From Clostridia bacterium (GTDB lineage: Bacteria > Bacillota > Clostridia > Oscillospirales > Acutalibacteraceae): a stretch of DNA of 42,583 bases. Below, in pieces: positions 7,145 to 16,087 of this stretch. The stretch is from NCBI GenBank assembly GCA_900755895.1, contig CAAEIG010000155.1, positions 1-42,583 of the forward strand, given 5' to 3'. The notes under the pieces were generated by a model that had not been told where the DNA came from, ran no database searches, and saw only the letters and a program-made list of their open reading frames with translations. Each line of letters begins with the position of its first letter. Position 1 is the first letter of the stretch. The translations under genes were made by a program, and so were the position numbers.

Positions 7145-9469
7145 TTACAGCGTCAGCAGGGGGAACTGACCGATTCTCCGCAGCCGGGCGCTGAGCAGTG
7201 CCGCGTGCTGAGAGGTGCTGTTCTCCGACAGGGCAGCCATGGGAGAGTCGCTGACCACCCGAGCTCCCTCCCGGATGGGGGTGATGTACACCGTCAGGGG
7301 GCCGTGGGCCAGCTCCTGGCGGCGGTGGTCCAGGCGGACTTCCCAAGGAGCGCCGTTGGCAAAATTGTCCGACAGCAGCTCCCCATCCAGGAAGGCGTGC
7401 CCCACGTCCCCTTCGTACTCCATGCGCAGGAGGGCGGTCTTGCAGCCCTCCAGTGCCTGGGGAGGAACCCCCAGCAGGTACCGGCCCAGTCCCACTTCCC
7501 GGGCTTCCAAGGCTGGGGGTTCTCCCAGGCCCGTGGAAAAGGTCAGCTTTTGCCAGACCATATTTTCCAGGGTTTCCGCCTCGGTTTCCACACCGGGGCA
7601 GGGCTTCAGAGCGGAGGCTCCCTGGCCCAGCACGTAGGCCGTCACCAGGGGTTGATCCGTCTCTGCCAGCAAGCGCTCCCCGTCCCACAGTAGGGGAGTG
7701 GGAGAGAACAGCGCCAGCTCTCCACGGTCCAAGGTCAGCTTGGAGAAGCCCAAGGCTTGCTCCCGGCTGAGGGTGACCATGGTGACGGCACCCGAAGGCC
7801 CTTCCACGGTGAAGGCGCTGGGGCTGCCGGGCTGAGGTTTGCAGCAGAGCAGGCCGTCTTCCTCCCAGGTGTCACAGCCTTGGACGGAGAGGTCCGGATC
7901 AAAGGCGAAGCAGGGCTCCATGCCCTGTGGGGTAAAGAAGAACCACAGCGGCCCCTCCTCCCCCTGTACCCGGGCGATGGGCTGGGCAGAGGCCCACCGG
8001 AGCAGCACGCCGTCCAGCTCCTGGTTGAAGGGGAGAATGGCGTTTTCGCCGCTGGCCAGGTTCAGTCGGGGGAAGGTCAGTGGGCCGCTGGGCAAGGTCA
8101 GGGTGATGGATTCCTCCCGGCGAGGGGGCAGGTCAAAGTGGTCCTGGAAGTTGTTCAGGAACAGGAAGCCCCGGTCCCCCTGGACCCTGGCGCAGTACCG
8201 CAGGGTGTCCCCGTCAGTGGGGGAGGCGGGCTGCTCCTGGGGCAGGACGGTTTTTGCCCTGCACAGCTCCTGGGAGAAGGTCCGGCAGAACAGGTGAAGC
8301 AGACGCAGCCGGTGATAGGAGGGCCGCAGCTGCCCGAACTCCCCGATGGGGGCTTGAAAGTCATAGCTGCGCTTGGGGGTCTGACCCTCGTTGAGGTAGG
8401 GGGTCCGCTCACCGGTGGGTGTGGTGCCGCCCCGGTACATGTAGTAGCCCAGCAGGGTACAGCCGGAGCCCAGCTTCACATTGGCCAGGGCGTCCACGCT
8501 CTCAAAGGGCAGCTGAAAGCGGTAGCGGTAGCTGCTGGCCATACCGCCCATCATCTCGCAGCAGGCGTAGGGGCGGTCCTCCGGCCGGTAGCGGGGAGCG
8601 AAATTGTAGGTCTCCGGCACATCGTTGTTGTGGTTGTCCCGGTAGAGGTACTCCGGCGTGGCGGGATGGGCTTCCTGCCGGGGGGAGTAAAACAGCCAGG
8701 GCTGGTAGGAATACCCTCCCCACAGGGGCAGGGCGGATTCCACCGGGGCCATGGCCCCACCCCAGGCGGTGCAGGTGTAAAAGGGTGTGACCATGCCCAC
8801 CTTTTCCAGCAGCGCCTTCAGATCCCGCAGGTAGTCTTCTCCGCCGGAGCCTGCGGGGACCCACTCAGCGGTGGTCTGGGCAGTCTCCTCCCAAGGGGCG
8901 CCGGCGTGCATGAACTCGTTGTCCAGCTGGGCGGCGATGATGGGCCCGCCCTGAGAGAAGTACAGCCCGTCCACCTGGGCGTGGATGGCGGCGTACAGGC
9001 GCTTTACCGCGGCCAGGAACCCCGGGTCCCTGCTGCGGACCTCATAGGGCTTGCCGTAGAGCCAGTCGGGCAGGCCGCCGTTGCGCATCTCCCCGTGGGC
9101 AAAGGGCCCCACTCGGAGGATCACATAGAGGCCGTGCTTTTGGCACAGTTCCACAAAGGTGCGCAGATCCCGGTGGCCGTCAAAGCGGAAGATGCCCTCC
9201 ACCTCCTCATGGACGTTCCAGAACACGTAGGTGGCCACGATGTTCACCCCGCCCATTTTGGCCTTGATAAGAGTGTCCTCCCACTGGTCGGCTGCCACCC
9301 GGGCGTAGTGGATCTCTCCGCATACGCCAAAGTAGGGCCGACCGTCCAAGGTCATGAAACAGTTGGTGAAGCTCAACAGAGTGCCCTGGGGATCCTTGCC
9401 GGAGAAGGCGTCTCCCAGGGGGAAAACTGCGGGGGGCGAAACATGCCCCAGGTCCAGGGAATGTGCCAC
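7145..9469 (-). CDS. GH35-family beta-galactosidase-like glycosidase
   Basis: 774 aa. The N-terminal TIM barrel carries GH35 landmarks: GEIHYARV (51-58), the NIVATYVFWNVHE segment (76-88) and QLDNEF with predicted acid/base E185. The CCEMMGGM segment places the likely nucleophile at E305, though this motif diverges from classical GH35. About 400 more residues form beta-rich C-terminal domains. There is no signal peptide, so it probably acts in the cytoplasm on exo-beta-galactosides; exact specificity is unknown. It starts with GTG, with AAAGGAGG seven bases upstream. The gene is divergent from a membrane GT-C-like gene, and a palindromic repeat array lies between the two promoters. Confidence 0.85.
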   Translation of the reverse strand: MAHSLDLGHVSPPAVFPLGDAFSGKDPQGTLLSFTNCFMTLDGRPYFGVCGEIHYARVAADQWEDTLIKAKMGGVNIVATYVFWNVHEEVEGIFRFDGHRDLRTFVELCQKHGLYVILRVGPFAHGEMRNGGLPDWLYGKPYEVRSRDPGFLAAVKRLYAAIHAQVDGLYFSQGGPIIAAQLDNEFMHAGAPWEETAQTTAEWVPAGSGGEDYLRDLKALLEKVGMVTPFYTCTAWGGAMAPVESALPLWGGYSYQPWLFYSPRQEAHPATPEYLYRDNHNNDVPETYNFAPRYRPEDRPYACCEMMGGMASSYRYRFQLPFESVDALANVKLGSGCTLLGYYMYRGGTTPTGERTPYLNEGQTPKRSYDFQAPIGEFGQLRPSYHRLRLLHLFCRTFSQELCRAKTVLPQEQPASPTDGDTLRYCARVQGDRGFLFLNNFQDHFDLPPRREESITLTLPSGPLTFPRLNLASGENAILPFNQELDGVLLRWASAQPIARVQGEEGPLWFFFTPQGMEPCFAFDPDLSVQGCDTWEEDGLLCCKPQPGSPSAFTVEGPSGAVTMVTLSREQALGFSKLTLDRGELALFSPTPLLWDGERLLAETDQPLVTAYVLGQGASALKPCPGVETEAETLENMVWQKLTFSTGLGEPPALEAREVGLGRYLLGVPPQALEGCKTALLRMEYEGDVGHAFLDGELLSDNFANGAPWEVRLDHRRQELAHGPLTVYITPIREGARVVSDSPMAALSENSTSQHAALLSARLRRIGQFPLLTL

Positions 9470-9506
9470 AGCAATGCCTCCTTTGGAGTGGTATGGGTTA
9501 TGAAAT

Positions 9507-9535
9507 TAGTATAGCAAGGGGGGAGGGAAAAGACA
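9507..9535 (-). promoter_or_regulatory. Promoter of the GH35 gene
   Basis: Minus strand: TTGTCT (9535-9530), 17-bp spacer ending in TGC, TATACT (9512-9507). The TG makes it an extended -10. Its -35 lies 18 bases from the nearest of the 19-bp repeats. Confidence 0.7.
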
Positions 9536-9552
9536 AGCGTGTTTGGGTGTCC

Positions 9553-9611
9553 AAGGAGATGTGTTGCATCTAAGGAGATGCGTTGCATCCAAGGAGATGC
9601 ATTGCATCTCC
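9553..9611. repeat. Three tandem 19-bp palindromic repeats (putative operator array)
   Basis: Units start at 9553, 9572 and 9591 with the pattern AAGGAGATGYRTTGCATC, giving an exact 19-base period. The third unit contains a perfect inverted repeat GGAGATGCA-T-TGCATCTCC (9593-9611). The first two are degenerate versions keeping GATG and GCATC. The third unit overlaps the -35 of the plus-strand promoter. Position and symmetry suggest a dimeric repressor or activator binding array; this is inference. Confidence 0.7.
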
Positions 9612-9630
9612 TACAGATTCATGCTAAAAT
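9602..9630 (+). promoter_or_regulatory. Promoter of the GT-C/GT2 operon
   Basis: TTGCAT (9602-9607), 17-bp spacer ending in TGC, TAAAAT (9625-9630): an extended -10. The -35 lies inside the third palindromic repeat, so a bound protein would compete with RNA polymerase. Confidence 0.65.
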
Positions 9631-9681
9631 AGCACCAATGGAGCGCCTCGGAGAGGGGCGCGGGAACGGGAGGATGCGAGG

Positions 9682-11559
9682 ATGTTTGTGCTATGTCGGC
9701 CGGGGGAGGGAAAACGGCTTCTGACAGCGGTGCTGTGCGCCATCGGGGCGGTGATCACCACTACGGCGCTGTCGGTTTCCCTGACGGCGGTGCCTTTGGA
9801 GGAGAGCTCCGCACTTTACGGGATCGGGCTGCGGTTGGCGGCGTTTTCCAAAAGCTGGCAGAATACCACGGCCACGGGCTTGGTGCTGTTTTTGGCCCTG
9901 TGGTTTTTCTATGGGAAAATGGTTCAAAAGCTGCGGTTTTTGCCCAGTGCGGCAGTGCTCTCCGTGTTATTCTCCCTGTTTTTGGTGGTGGGCCGCAGCT
10001 ATGAGCTCTATGACAGCTGGGCGTTGATCCTGGGCAACAGTTATCAAAGGATGCTGGCCCTGCTGATGTTTGTGGGCTACGTGATTTTCCTCTATCTGGC
10101 GCTGATGCGGTTTTTCCTCTGGCTGGATGAACAGTCAGCACCTCAAAAGGCTCTGGCCCCGCCCTTGACGCCAAAGCAGACGGCCATGGGCTATGGGATC
10201 TGTTTTGCCCTGGTGCTGCTGTTTTGGCTGCCCTACCTGGTGATCTGCTACCCTGGCAGCGTCTCCACTGATGGCATCTATCAGCTGGGACAGGCTGTGG
10301 GGGCCACCCAGGCCACCAATCATCACCCCTGGTTTTCCACCCTGCTCATGGGGATGTTTGCCCAGGACGGCAACTGGGAGCGGGGGATCTTCCTCTATGT
10401 GGTGTTCCACAGTCTTGTCTGTGCGGCGGCTTTTGCAGGGATCGCCATGGAGCTGCACCGTCTGACCAAGACTTGGCTGTGGCCCCTTTGTGCCATTGTC
10501 TATTACGGCATTGTCCCCACCTGGGGCGGCTATGCCCAGACCTATATCAAGGATACCCTGTTCTACGGGGTGTTTGCCGCCTTTTTCCTCTGTGTGGTGA
10601 TGGTGCTGCGAACCAAGGGCAAGTGTGGCCCCGGCGTGTGGGCAGGGCTGTTTTTGCTGGGGATTTTAGGCGCCCTGCTGCGGAATAATGGACTGTATGT
10701 GGCGGTGCCCTCCCTGCTGTGCATGGTGTTGGCCCTGGGGACCCGCCGGGTGAAGCTGCTGTTGGCCGGATGCGCAGCGGGGATCCTGGTGGTCTACTGG
10801 GGATGGAGCCAGATGCTGACAGTGTGGGGGGTGGAGCCGGGCTCCATCCGAGAGATGCTCAGCCTGCCTTTTCAACAGACCGCCCGCTATGTTGTGGAAT
10901 GTTCCGACGAGCTGACCCAGGAGGAGATCCAGATCATCGACGATGTGCTGGATTACGACGCCATTCTCACAGACTACGATCCTCGGGTGGCGGACCCGGT
11001 GAAGAACACCTATCATGGGGACTCCGACGCGCTGAAAAAATACTTTGGGCTCTGGGTGAAATGCGGCCTGCGCCATCCGGATATCTATCTGGAGGCCACC
11101 TTGGATATGGTCTTCGGCTATTTCCTGCCGGGTTACCGGTACGGCAGCTATGGGGGCAACTACTTCCTCATGGAAAAGCCCCAGTACGGCATTGAGGTGG
11201 AGTTTGCCCATCCCACCAAGGTCAACGCGGTGGATCAGTACAGCCGCCTGTGGAGCCGGACGCCGGGCCTGCTGCTGCTCAACGCCCCAGGAACCCACAG
11301 CTGGTTGCTGATCCTGTGCACAGCGGCTTTGATCCGCAAGCGGAAGTGGTATGGCTTGCTGAGCACGCTGCCCATCTGGCTGACGTTGGGGATCTGCTGT
11401 GTGTCCCCGGTGAACGGGCTGGTGCGGTATATGCTGCCGGTGATGGCGTGTATGCCGCTGCTTTTGGGATATACCTGGTCCCTGCTGACCGGGAGCGACG
11501 AGAAGGAGGAGGTGCAGGAGGATGGACAAGATCGCAGTGTTGATCCCCTGTTACAATGA
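9682..11559 (+). CDS. Multi-span membrane protein, DUF6020/GT-C-like
   Basis: 625 aa with many hydrophobic segments (roughly a dozen). A conserved-looking loop reads YPGSVSTDGIYQ followed by NHHPWFST, the pattern I associate with DUF6020 membrane proteins. These resemble GT-C glycosyltransferases that use a lipid-linked sugar. The start at 9682 is supported by GGGAGG eight bases upstream. It overlaps the following GT2 gene by 38 bases, so the two are tightly coupled: the GT2 enzyme would make a lipid-phosphate sugar and this protein would transfer it to a surface acceptor. That partnership is inference, and the acceptor is unknown. Confidence 0.7.
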   Translation: MFVLCRPGEGKRLLTAVLCAIGAVITTTALSVSLTAVPLEESSALYGIGLRLAAFSKSWQNTTATGLVLFLALWFFYGKMVQKLRFLPSAAVLSVLFSLFLVVGRSYELYDSWALILGNSYQRMLALLMFVGYVIFLYLALMRFFLWLDEQSAPQKALAPPLTPKQTAMGYGICFALVLLFWLPYLVICYPGSVSTDGIYQLGQAVGATQATNHHPWFSTLLMGMFAQDGNWERGIFLYVVFHSLVCAAAFAGIAMELHRLTKTWLWPLCAIVYYGIVPTWGGYAQTYIKDTLFYGVFAAFFLCVVMVLRTKGKCGPGVWAGLFLLGILGALLRNNGLYVAVPSLLCMVLALGTRRVKLLLAGCAAGILVVYWGWSQMLTVWGVEPGSIREMLSLPFQQTARYVVECSDELTQEEIQIIDDVLDYDAILTDYDPRVADPVKNTYHGDSDALKKYFGLWVKCGLRHPDIYLEATLDMVFGYFLPGYRYGSYGGNYFLMEKPQYGIEVEFAHPTKVNAVDQYSRLWSRTPGLLLLNAPGTHSWLLILCTAALIRKRKWYGLLSTLPIWLTLGICCVSPVNGLVRYMLPVMACMPLLLGYTWSLLTGSDEKEEVQEDGQDRSVDPLLQ

Positions 11560-12472
11560 AGCAGCCACCATTGAAAAGGTGGTGGGAGATTTCCGGCGGG
11601 TGCTGCCGGAGGCGGTGATCTACGTCTATGACAACAACTCCACCGATGGCACGGGGGAGATAGCCCGGAGAGCCGGAGCAGTGGTGCGCCGGGAGACCCG
11701 TCAGGGCAAGGGCAACGTGATCCGCAGCATGTTCCGGGATATCAACGCCCAGTGCTACCTGATGGTGGACGGCGACGACACCTACCCCGCGGAGAGCGCT
11801 CCCAAAATGGTGGAGGAAGTGCTCCAGAATGGGGCGGATATGGTGGTGGGGGACCGGCTGTCCTCCACGTATTTTACGGAGAACAAGCGAGCCTTCCACA
11901 ACGCGGGCAATGTGCTGGTGCGGCGGCTGGTGAACTGGTTTTTCCAGGGGCAGATCGTGGATATCATGACCGGGTACCGGGCTTTCAGCTGGCTGTTTGT
12001 CAAGAGTTATCCCACCCTGTCCCGGGGGTTTGAGATTGAAACGGAGATGTCCATTCACGCGCTGGACAAGAATTTTCACCTGGTGAATGTTCCGGTGGAG
12101 TACCGGGATCGGCCTGACGGAAGCTGTTCCAAGCTAAATACCTTCCGAGACGGCGCCAAGGTGCTCATGACCATCTTCCGGCTGCTGCGCACCTACAAGC
12201 CTTTTGGATTCTTCACCACAGTGGCGGTGGCGCTGTTTGTTCTGTCCGCAGTGCTGTTTGTGCCGGTGTTCATCGACTATCTCCACACCAGCTTGGTGGC
12301 CCGATTCCCCACGCTGTTTGTGGCGGGGTTTGTGTTCCTCAGCGGACTGCTGACCTTTTTCAGCGGGCTGATCCTGGACACCGTGGTCAAAAAGGACCGG
12401 CAGGATTTTGAGCTGTGGCTAAACCTGTTTCAAATGACCTGCCGGGAGCGGGAAGAAGACCAGGAGAAGTGA
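11522..12472 (+). CDS. GT2-family glycosyltransferase (DPM1/polyprenyl-phosphate type)
   Basis: 316 aa. A GT-A fold starts with VLIPCYNEAATIEKV, continues through DNNSTDGT and reaches the metal-binding DGDD motif (D83-D86). Two hydrophobic segments at about 232-252 and 268-292 anchor the C-terminus, as in polyprenyl-phosphate mannose/glucose synthases. The expected reaction is sugar transfer from a nucleotide sugar to a polyprenyl phosphate. It begins inside the preceding membrane-protein gene, with an AGGAGG-rich segment just before the ATG. The sugar cannot be assigned. Confidence 0.85.
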   Translation: MDKIAVLIPCYNEAATIEKVVGDFRRVLPEAVIYVYDNNSTDGTGEIARRAGAVVRRETRQGKGNVIRSMFRDINAQCYLMVDGDDTYPAESAPKMVEEVLQNGADMVVGDRLSSTYFTENKRAFHNAGNVLVRRLVNWFFQGQIVDIMTGYRAFSWLFVKSYPTLSRGFEIETEMSIHALDKNFHLVNVPVEYRDRPDGSCSKLNTFRDGAKVLMTIFRLLRTYKPFGFFTTVAVALFVLSAVLFVPVFIDYLHTSLVARFPTLFVAGFVFLSGLLTFFSGLILDTVVKKDRQDFELWLNLFQMTCREREEDQEK

Positions 12473-12501
12473 TCGCATCTCCCCAGTTTATCAAGGAATG
12501 A

Positions 12502-12538
12502 AAAAAGAGGCTGTTGCTCATTGCAACAGCCTCTTTTT
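12502..12538. terminator. Bidirectional terminator
   Basis: Stem AAAAAGAGGCTGTTGC (12502-12517), loop TCATT, GCAACAGCCTCTTTTT (12523-12538). It separates the GT2 gene from the convergent GH35 gene and has U-runs on both strands. Confidence 0.88.
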
Positions 12539-12561
12539 GGCGGGGAGCCGATAGGGGTGGG

Positions 12562-14088
12562 TCAGCGGCTTCTGGGGGAGAGTCCCAGCCGCAGCATCTG
12601 GGGATGAGCCCCCAGCTGGCAGCGGAATTCGTCGCCGTTTAAGCGGCGTCCGGGGATCCATTCCCCGTTTTCATAGTGGCCTTCTGTGATGGAAACCACA
12701 TCCACCCAGCCGGGGTCGTCGCCCTTGACCAGGGGTTTGACGCTGTAGTTCATGCCGCACAGCAGGAACTCATCCTGGCTCAGCTGGAGAACCAGGCCGC
12801 CAGCCTTGGGGGATTCGCCCCGGCTGGCCTGATATTTGACCTCAAAGTTGTAGCGGTCAAAGGAGAGCAGAGTGCCGGTCTCTCGTTGATACCGGGTAAA
12901 GCCCTGCAGGGAGGGCGTCAGGCGGTGTTCCAGCAGCAGAGGCTCAATGCTCTGCAAAAGGCCATAGCTCTCGCCCAGGTATTCTCCGGCCCGGTAGTGG
13001 TCGAAAGCTTCCACCATGATGTTCAGCTCTTCCATCAGGCCGGCGGGGATGTTGGCTTTCTCATTTTTGCCCACGCTCTCAATGGCGAAGGGAGAGAAGC
13101 CCAGGGCGCCCAGCTGGCCAAAAGCGGCAAACACGTTGGAAGCAGAATCCATGGAGGGTCTTGCCTCGGGAATGAACAGGGGGTTGTCGTACTGGGAGTA
13201 CTCCTTGCAGACGGAGACAAAATCGGGGAGGTAAATGTCCGGGGCGAACAGGTCGATGGAGGGGGCCAGGGCTTTCCACTGGTCCATCACCTTGGCGATG
13301 GGACCGCCGCAGGGATAGGTGCCCGGGGTCCAGGGGTACTGCTCCAGCCAGGCGTTGACGTACAGGGGCAGGGGATACTCCGCCTTGCCCGCCGCCGCGA
13401 TTTTCTCCACGGCTTTGGCGTAGTAGTACACCATGAACCGCTCGGGAGCGTCCTCGCCGAAGGCTTCGGCCCATGTGCCGGAAACTTGATACAAGTCCGC
13501 CATTTCCTGGGGAATCTCTCGGGCGTATGCAGCTTCTGCCTCAGGTCCGAAGTCCCGGCAGTCGCCCAGCAGGCCCATCTCGTTTTCCACCTGGACCATC
13601 ACCACGGTGTGTTCCGTGTCGGTGTCCCGCAGGTGCCCCAGCAAGGCCCGGAACGCCGCTGCATCCCGATCCACGCCGGCCTGGCACAGGGGGGAGATGG
13701 CGTCCACAGCCCGGCCGTCCCGGGTGCGCATCAGGAAGTAGGTGTCCCGGTCCTGCTTCATCCAGGCGGGGACATAGGTGCTGGCGCCGTTCTTCCAAAG
13801 GCCGAACCACAGGAACACCAGCTTGACCCCTTCCCGGTGTGCCTGGGCAATGAGCCCATCGGGCAGAGTGAAATCGTACTCACCGGGCTGGGGCTCCAAA
13901 AATTCCCAGGAGACAGGGACGATAATGCTGTTTAGGTTCAGGCTGCGCACGTTGGGCCAGACTTCCTCCTCCATGTAGCTTAGGCTGGAGGCGCTGGAGT
14001 TGTGGGCTTCGCCGCTGAACAGCAGCATGGGTTTGCTGTCCACCAGCAGGATGGGTTTTCCCTGGTAGTTGGAAAGGGTTGGAATCAT
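12562..14088 (-). CDS. GH35-type beta-galactosidase with DUF5597-like C-terminus
   Basis: 508 aa. The barrel domain shows GEAHNSSASS near the start, VQVENEMG with predicted acid/base E170, and PLFIPEARPS with predicted nucleophile E308. The C-terminal ~150 residues resemble the DUF5597 domain found with this GH35/GH42-like group. No signal peptide, so probably cytoplasmic. It is the last gene of the binding protein-permease-permease-GH35 series on the minus strand and likely hydrolyses the imported oligosaccharide. AAGGAGG is nine bases before the ATG. It shares little obvious sequence with the other GH35 enzyme in the window. Confidence 0.85.
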   Translation of the reverse strand: MIPTLSNYQGKPILLVDSKPMLLFSGEAHNSSASSLSYMEEEVWPNVRSLNLNSIIVPVSWEFLEPQPGEYDFTLPDGLIAQAHREGVKLVFLWFGLWKNGASTYVPAWMKQDRDTYFLMRTRDGRAVDAISPLCQAGVDRDAAAFRALLGHLRDTDTEHTVVMVQVENEMGLLGDCRDFGPEAEAAYAREIPQEMADLYQVSGTWAEAFGEDAPERFMVYYYAKAVEKIAAAGKAEYPLPLYVNAWLEQYPWTPGTYPCGGPIAKVMDQWKALAPSIDLFAPDIYLPDFVSVCKEYSQYDNPLFIPEARPSMDSASNVFAAFGQLGALGFSPFAIESVGKNEKANIPAGLMEELNIMVEAFDHYRAGEYLGESYGLLQSIEPLLLEHRLTPSLQGFTRYQRETGTLLSFDRYNFEVKYQASRGESPKAGGLVLQLSQDEFLLCGMNYSVKPLVKGDDPGWVDVVSITEGHYENGEWIPGRRLNGDEFRCQLGAHPQMLRLGLSPRSR

Positions 14089-14131
14089 GAGAACACTCCT
14101 CCTTACAAAATGAAATCTATAGAATTCCCCA

Positions 14132-14175
14132 AAATCCGGTTTCAGAACCGGTGGGCAGTGCCGATATGCACTGCC
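14132..14175 (-). other. Two intercistronic hairpins between permease and GH35
   Basis: Perfect hairpin GGCAGTGC-CGATAT-GCACTGCC (14154-14175) next to CCGGTT-TCAG-AACCGG (14132-14147). On the minus strand the second is followed by only a short ATTTT, so partial termination or mRNA processing is more likely than full termination. Confidence 0.5.
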
Positions 14176-14193
14176 GAAAGTTTGACGGTGATC

Positions 14194-15078
14194 TTATCCC
14201 TTGACAGCGCCAATGGAAATGCCCTTGACAAAGTACTTTTGCAGGAAGGGATAGACGATCATGACGGGCAGCACGCCCATGACGGTGATGGCCATGCGCA
14301 CAGAGGTGGAGGGCAGGTTGGCGGTGGAGATGTTGCCGCCGGAAGCGGCGTTCTGGGTCAGGGCGTCCAGGCTGCGCTGGAGGTTCATCAGCAGCACTTG
14401 GATGCTGTACAGGTTGGTGTTGTTGATGTAGTACAGGCCGTTCTGCCAGTCGTTCCAGTAGGCCAGGCCCACCAGCAGAGCTAGGGTGGCCAGGATGGGA
14501 GTGGCCATGGGAAGCACGATGCTGCGCAGGATTTTGAATTCGCTGGCGCCGTCGATTCGGGCGGCCTCAATGACCGCATCGGGAATGTTGGAGTTCAGGT
14601 AGGTACGCATCATAATTACGTTGAATCCGCCCATCAGCAGGTTGGGAATCAACAGTGCAAACAGGGTGTTGCGAATGTGGAAGGTCTGGGTCCACATGAT
14701 GTAGGAGGGAACCAATCCGCCGGAGAACAGCATGGTGAAGAATAGGATGAAGGCGAACACATTGCGGATGGGCAGGTCCCGACGAGAAAGGGGATAGGCG
14801 TACAAGGTGGTCAAAGTCAGGTTGGCCACTGTTCCCACCACCGTCACCAGGATGGAGATGCCATAGGCCCGGAAGATGGAGGAGGAACTGGTGAAGAGGT
14901 ACTTGTAGGCCTCCGTGCTGAAAACTCTGGGAAAGAAAGAATAGCCGTAGGCGGTCAATGTTTTGTCGTCCGTGAAGGAGGAAGCCAGCAGGATGACAAA
15001 GGGTGCCAGGCTGCACACGGAAATGACGATCATGACGATGTGGGCGAAGATTTGAAAGCCCTTGTTTTTTTCAACCAT
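14194..15078 (-). CDS. Carbohydrate ABC transporter permease, LplC/YtcP type
   Basis: 294 aa with six predicted spans and the inner-membrane EAA loop EAARIDGASEFKILRSIVLP (about residues 190-209). The C-terminus KGISIGAVKG is typical of the LplC/YtcP subfamily. It partners the permease gene 15 bases upstream. There is no ATPase gene in this locus, so a shared MsmX-type ATPase elsewhere in the genome is expected, as known for this transporter family. GGAGG precedes the ATG. Confidence 0.9.
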   Translation of the reverse strand: MVEKNKGFQIFAHIVMIVISVCSLAPFVILLASSFTDDKTLTAYGYSFFPRVFSTEAYKYLFTSSSSIFRAYGISILVTVVGTVANLTLTTLYAYPLSRRDLPIRNVFAFILFFTMLFSGGLVPSYIMWTQTFHIRNTLFALLIPNLLMGGFNVIMMRTYLNSNIPDAVIEAARIDGASEFKILRSIVLPMATPILATLALLVGLAYWNDWQNGLYYINNTNLYSIQVLLMNLQRSLDALTQNAASGGNISTANLPSTSVRMAITVMGVLPVMIVYPFLQKYFVKGISIGAVKG

Positions 15079-15093
15079 GTTACTACCTCCTTT

Positions 15094-16011
15094 TTAGAAC
15101 AGGGAACTTTCGCTGTCCACCTTGCGGACCACGAAGTTGGCGGTGAGCACTAGGATGAAGCCCACCACGGACTGATACACGCCGGCAGCGGAGGACATGC
15201 CGATGTTGCTGGTCTGCATGAGGCCGCGATAGACGTAGGTGTCGATGGTCTGGGTGGTGCTGATGATGGTGCCGGAGTTCATGGGCACCTGGTAGAACAG
15301 GCCGAAATCAGAGCGGAAGATGTTGCCCAGGCTCATGAGGGTGAGGATGATGATGGTGGACTTGAGGCAGGGCAGAGTGACGTTGCACACCTGCTGCCAG
15401 CGGTTGGCGCCGTCCACCACGGCAGCCTCATACAGGCTGTGGTCAATGCCGCAGATGGTGGCGTAGTAGAGGATGCAGTTGTAGCCGATGGTCTTCCAAA
15501 TGTTGACGATGACCAGGATGAAGGGCCAATACTGCGCCTCGTTGTACCAGCTGATGGAGTCAATACCCAGCAGGGGCAGGATGGACTTGTTGACAAAGCC
15601 GTTGCCATCGCTGAGGAAGGCGAACACCAGGTAGCTGACCACCACCATGGAGATGAGGTAGGGGATGAGGATGAGGGTCTGATAGAGCTGTTTGGCGGAT
15701 TTGACCTTGACTTCATTGAGGATGATAGCCACAGCAATGGCCAAAACAGTGCCCAGCACAATAAACACCAGATTGTACCCAATGGTGTTGCGGGTCATGA
15801 TCCAGGCGTCCTTTGTCTTAAACAGGTATTCAAAGTTGCTCAGACCAATCCAGGGGCTGCCGTACAGGCCACCCTTGAGGTTATACTGCTTGAAGGCAAC
15901 CACAATGCCGGTCATGGGGATGTAGTTGTTGATAATCAGATAAATCAGGCCCGGCACAAACATCAAATACAGGGGCCAGTACTTTTTGATGGCCTTGACG
16001 GCTCGTTGCAT
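15094..16011 (-). CDS. Carbohydrate ABC transporter permease, LplB type
   Basis: 305 aa with six predicted membrane spans and the EAA loop EAAVVDGANRWQQVCNVTLP in the C-terminal half. It begins MQRAVKAIKKYWPLYLMFVPGLIYLI, typical of LplB-like permeases. It lies between the binding-protein gene (76-base gap containing a hairpin) and the second permease (15-base gap). Together they should form the membrane channel for one oligosaccharide. Confidence 0.9.
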   Translation of the reverse strand: MQRAVKAIKKYWPLYLMFVPGLIYLIINNYIPMTGIVVAFKQYNLKGGLYGSPWIGLSNFEYLFKTKDAWIMTRNTIGYNLVFIVLGTVLAIAVAIILNEVKVKSAKQLYQTLILIPYLISMVVVSYLVFAFLSDGNGFVNKSILPLLGIDSISWYNEAQYWPFILVIVNIWKTIGYNCILYYATICGIDHSLYEAAVVDGANRWQQVCNVTLPCLKSTIIILTLMSLGNIFRSDFGLFYQVPMNSGTIISTTQTIDTYVYRGLMQTSNIGMSSAAGVYQSVVGFILVLTANFVVRKVDSESSLF

Positions 16012-16046
16012 AGAGCGTTCCTCCTCGTCTGTTTTTTTACAGAAAA

Positions 16047-16073
16047 AGCGGGCCGGGATTCCCGCGGCCCGCT
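16047..16073 (-). terminator. Attenuator hairpin between binding protein and permease genes
   Basis: Stem AGCGGGCCG (16047-16055) paired with CGGCCCGCT (16065-16073). On the minus strand it is followed by TTTTTCTG. Its position just after the binding-protein stop suggests partial termination, giving more binding protein than permease. Confidence 0.75.
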
Positions 16074-16087
16074 CTCACAGTATCCGG

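Noticed and set aside
9553..9611. CRISPR-like array
   Set aside because: Units are contiguous 19-bp copies with no spacers and no cas genes nearby.
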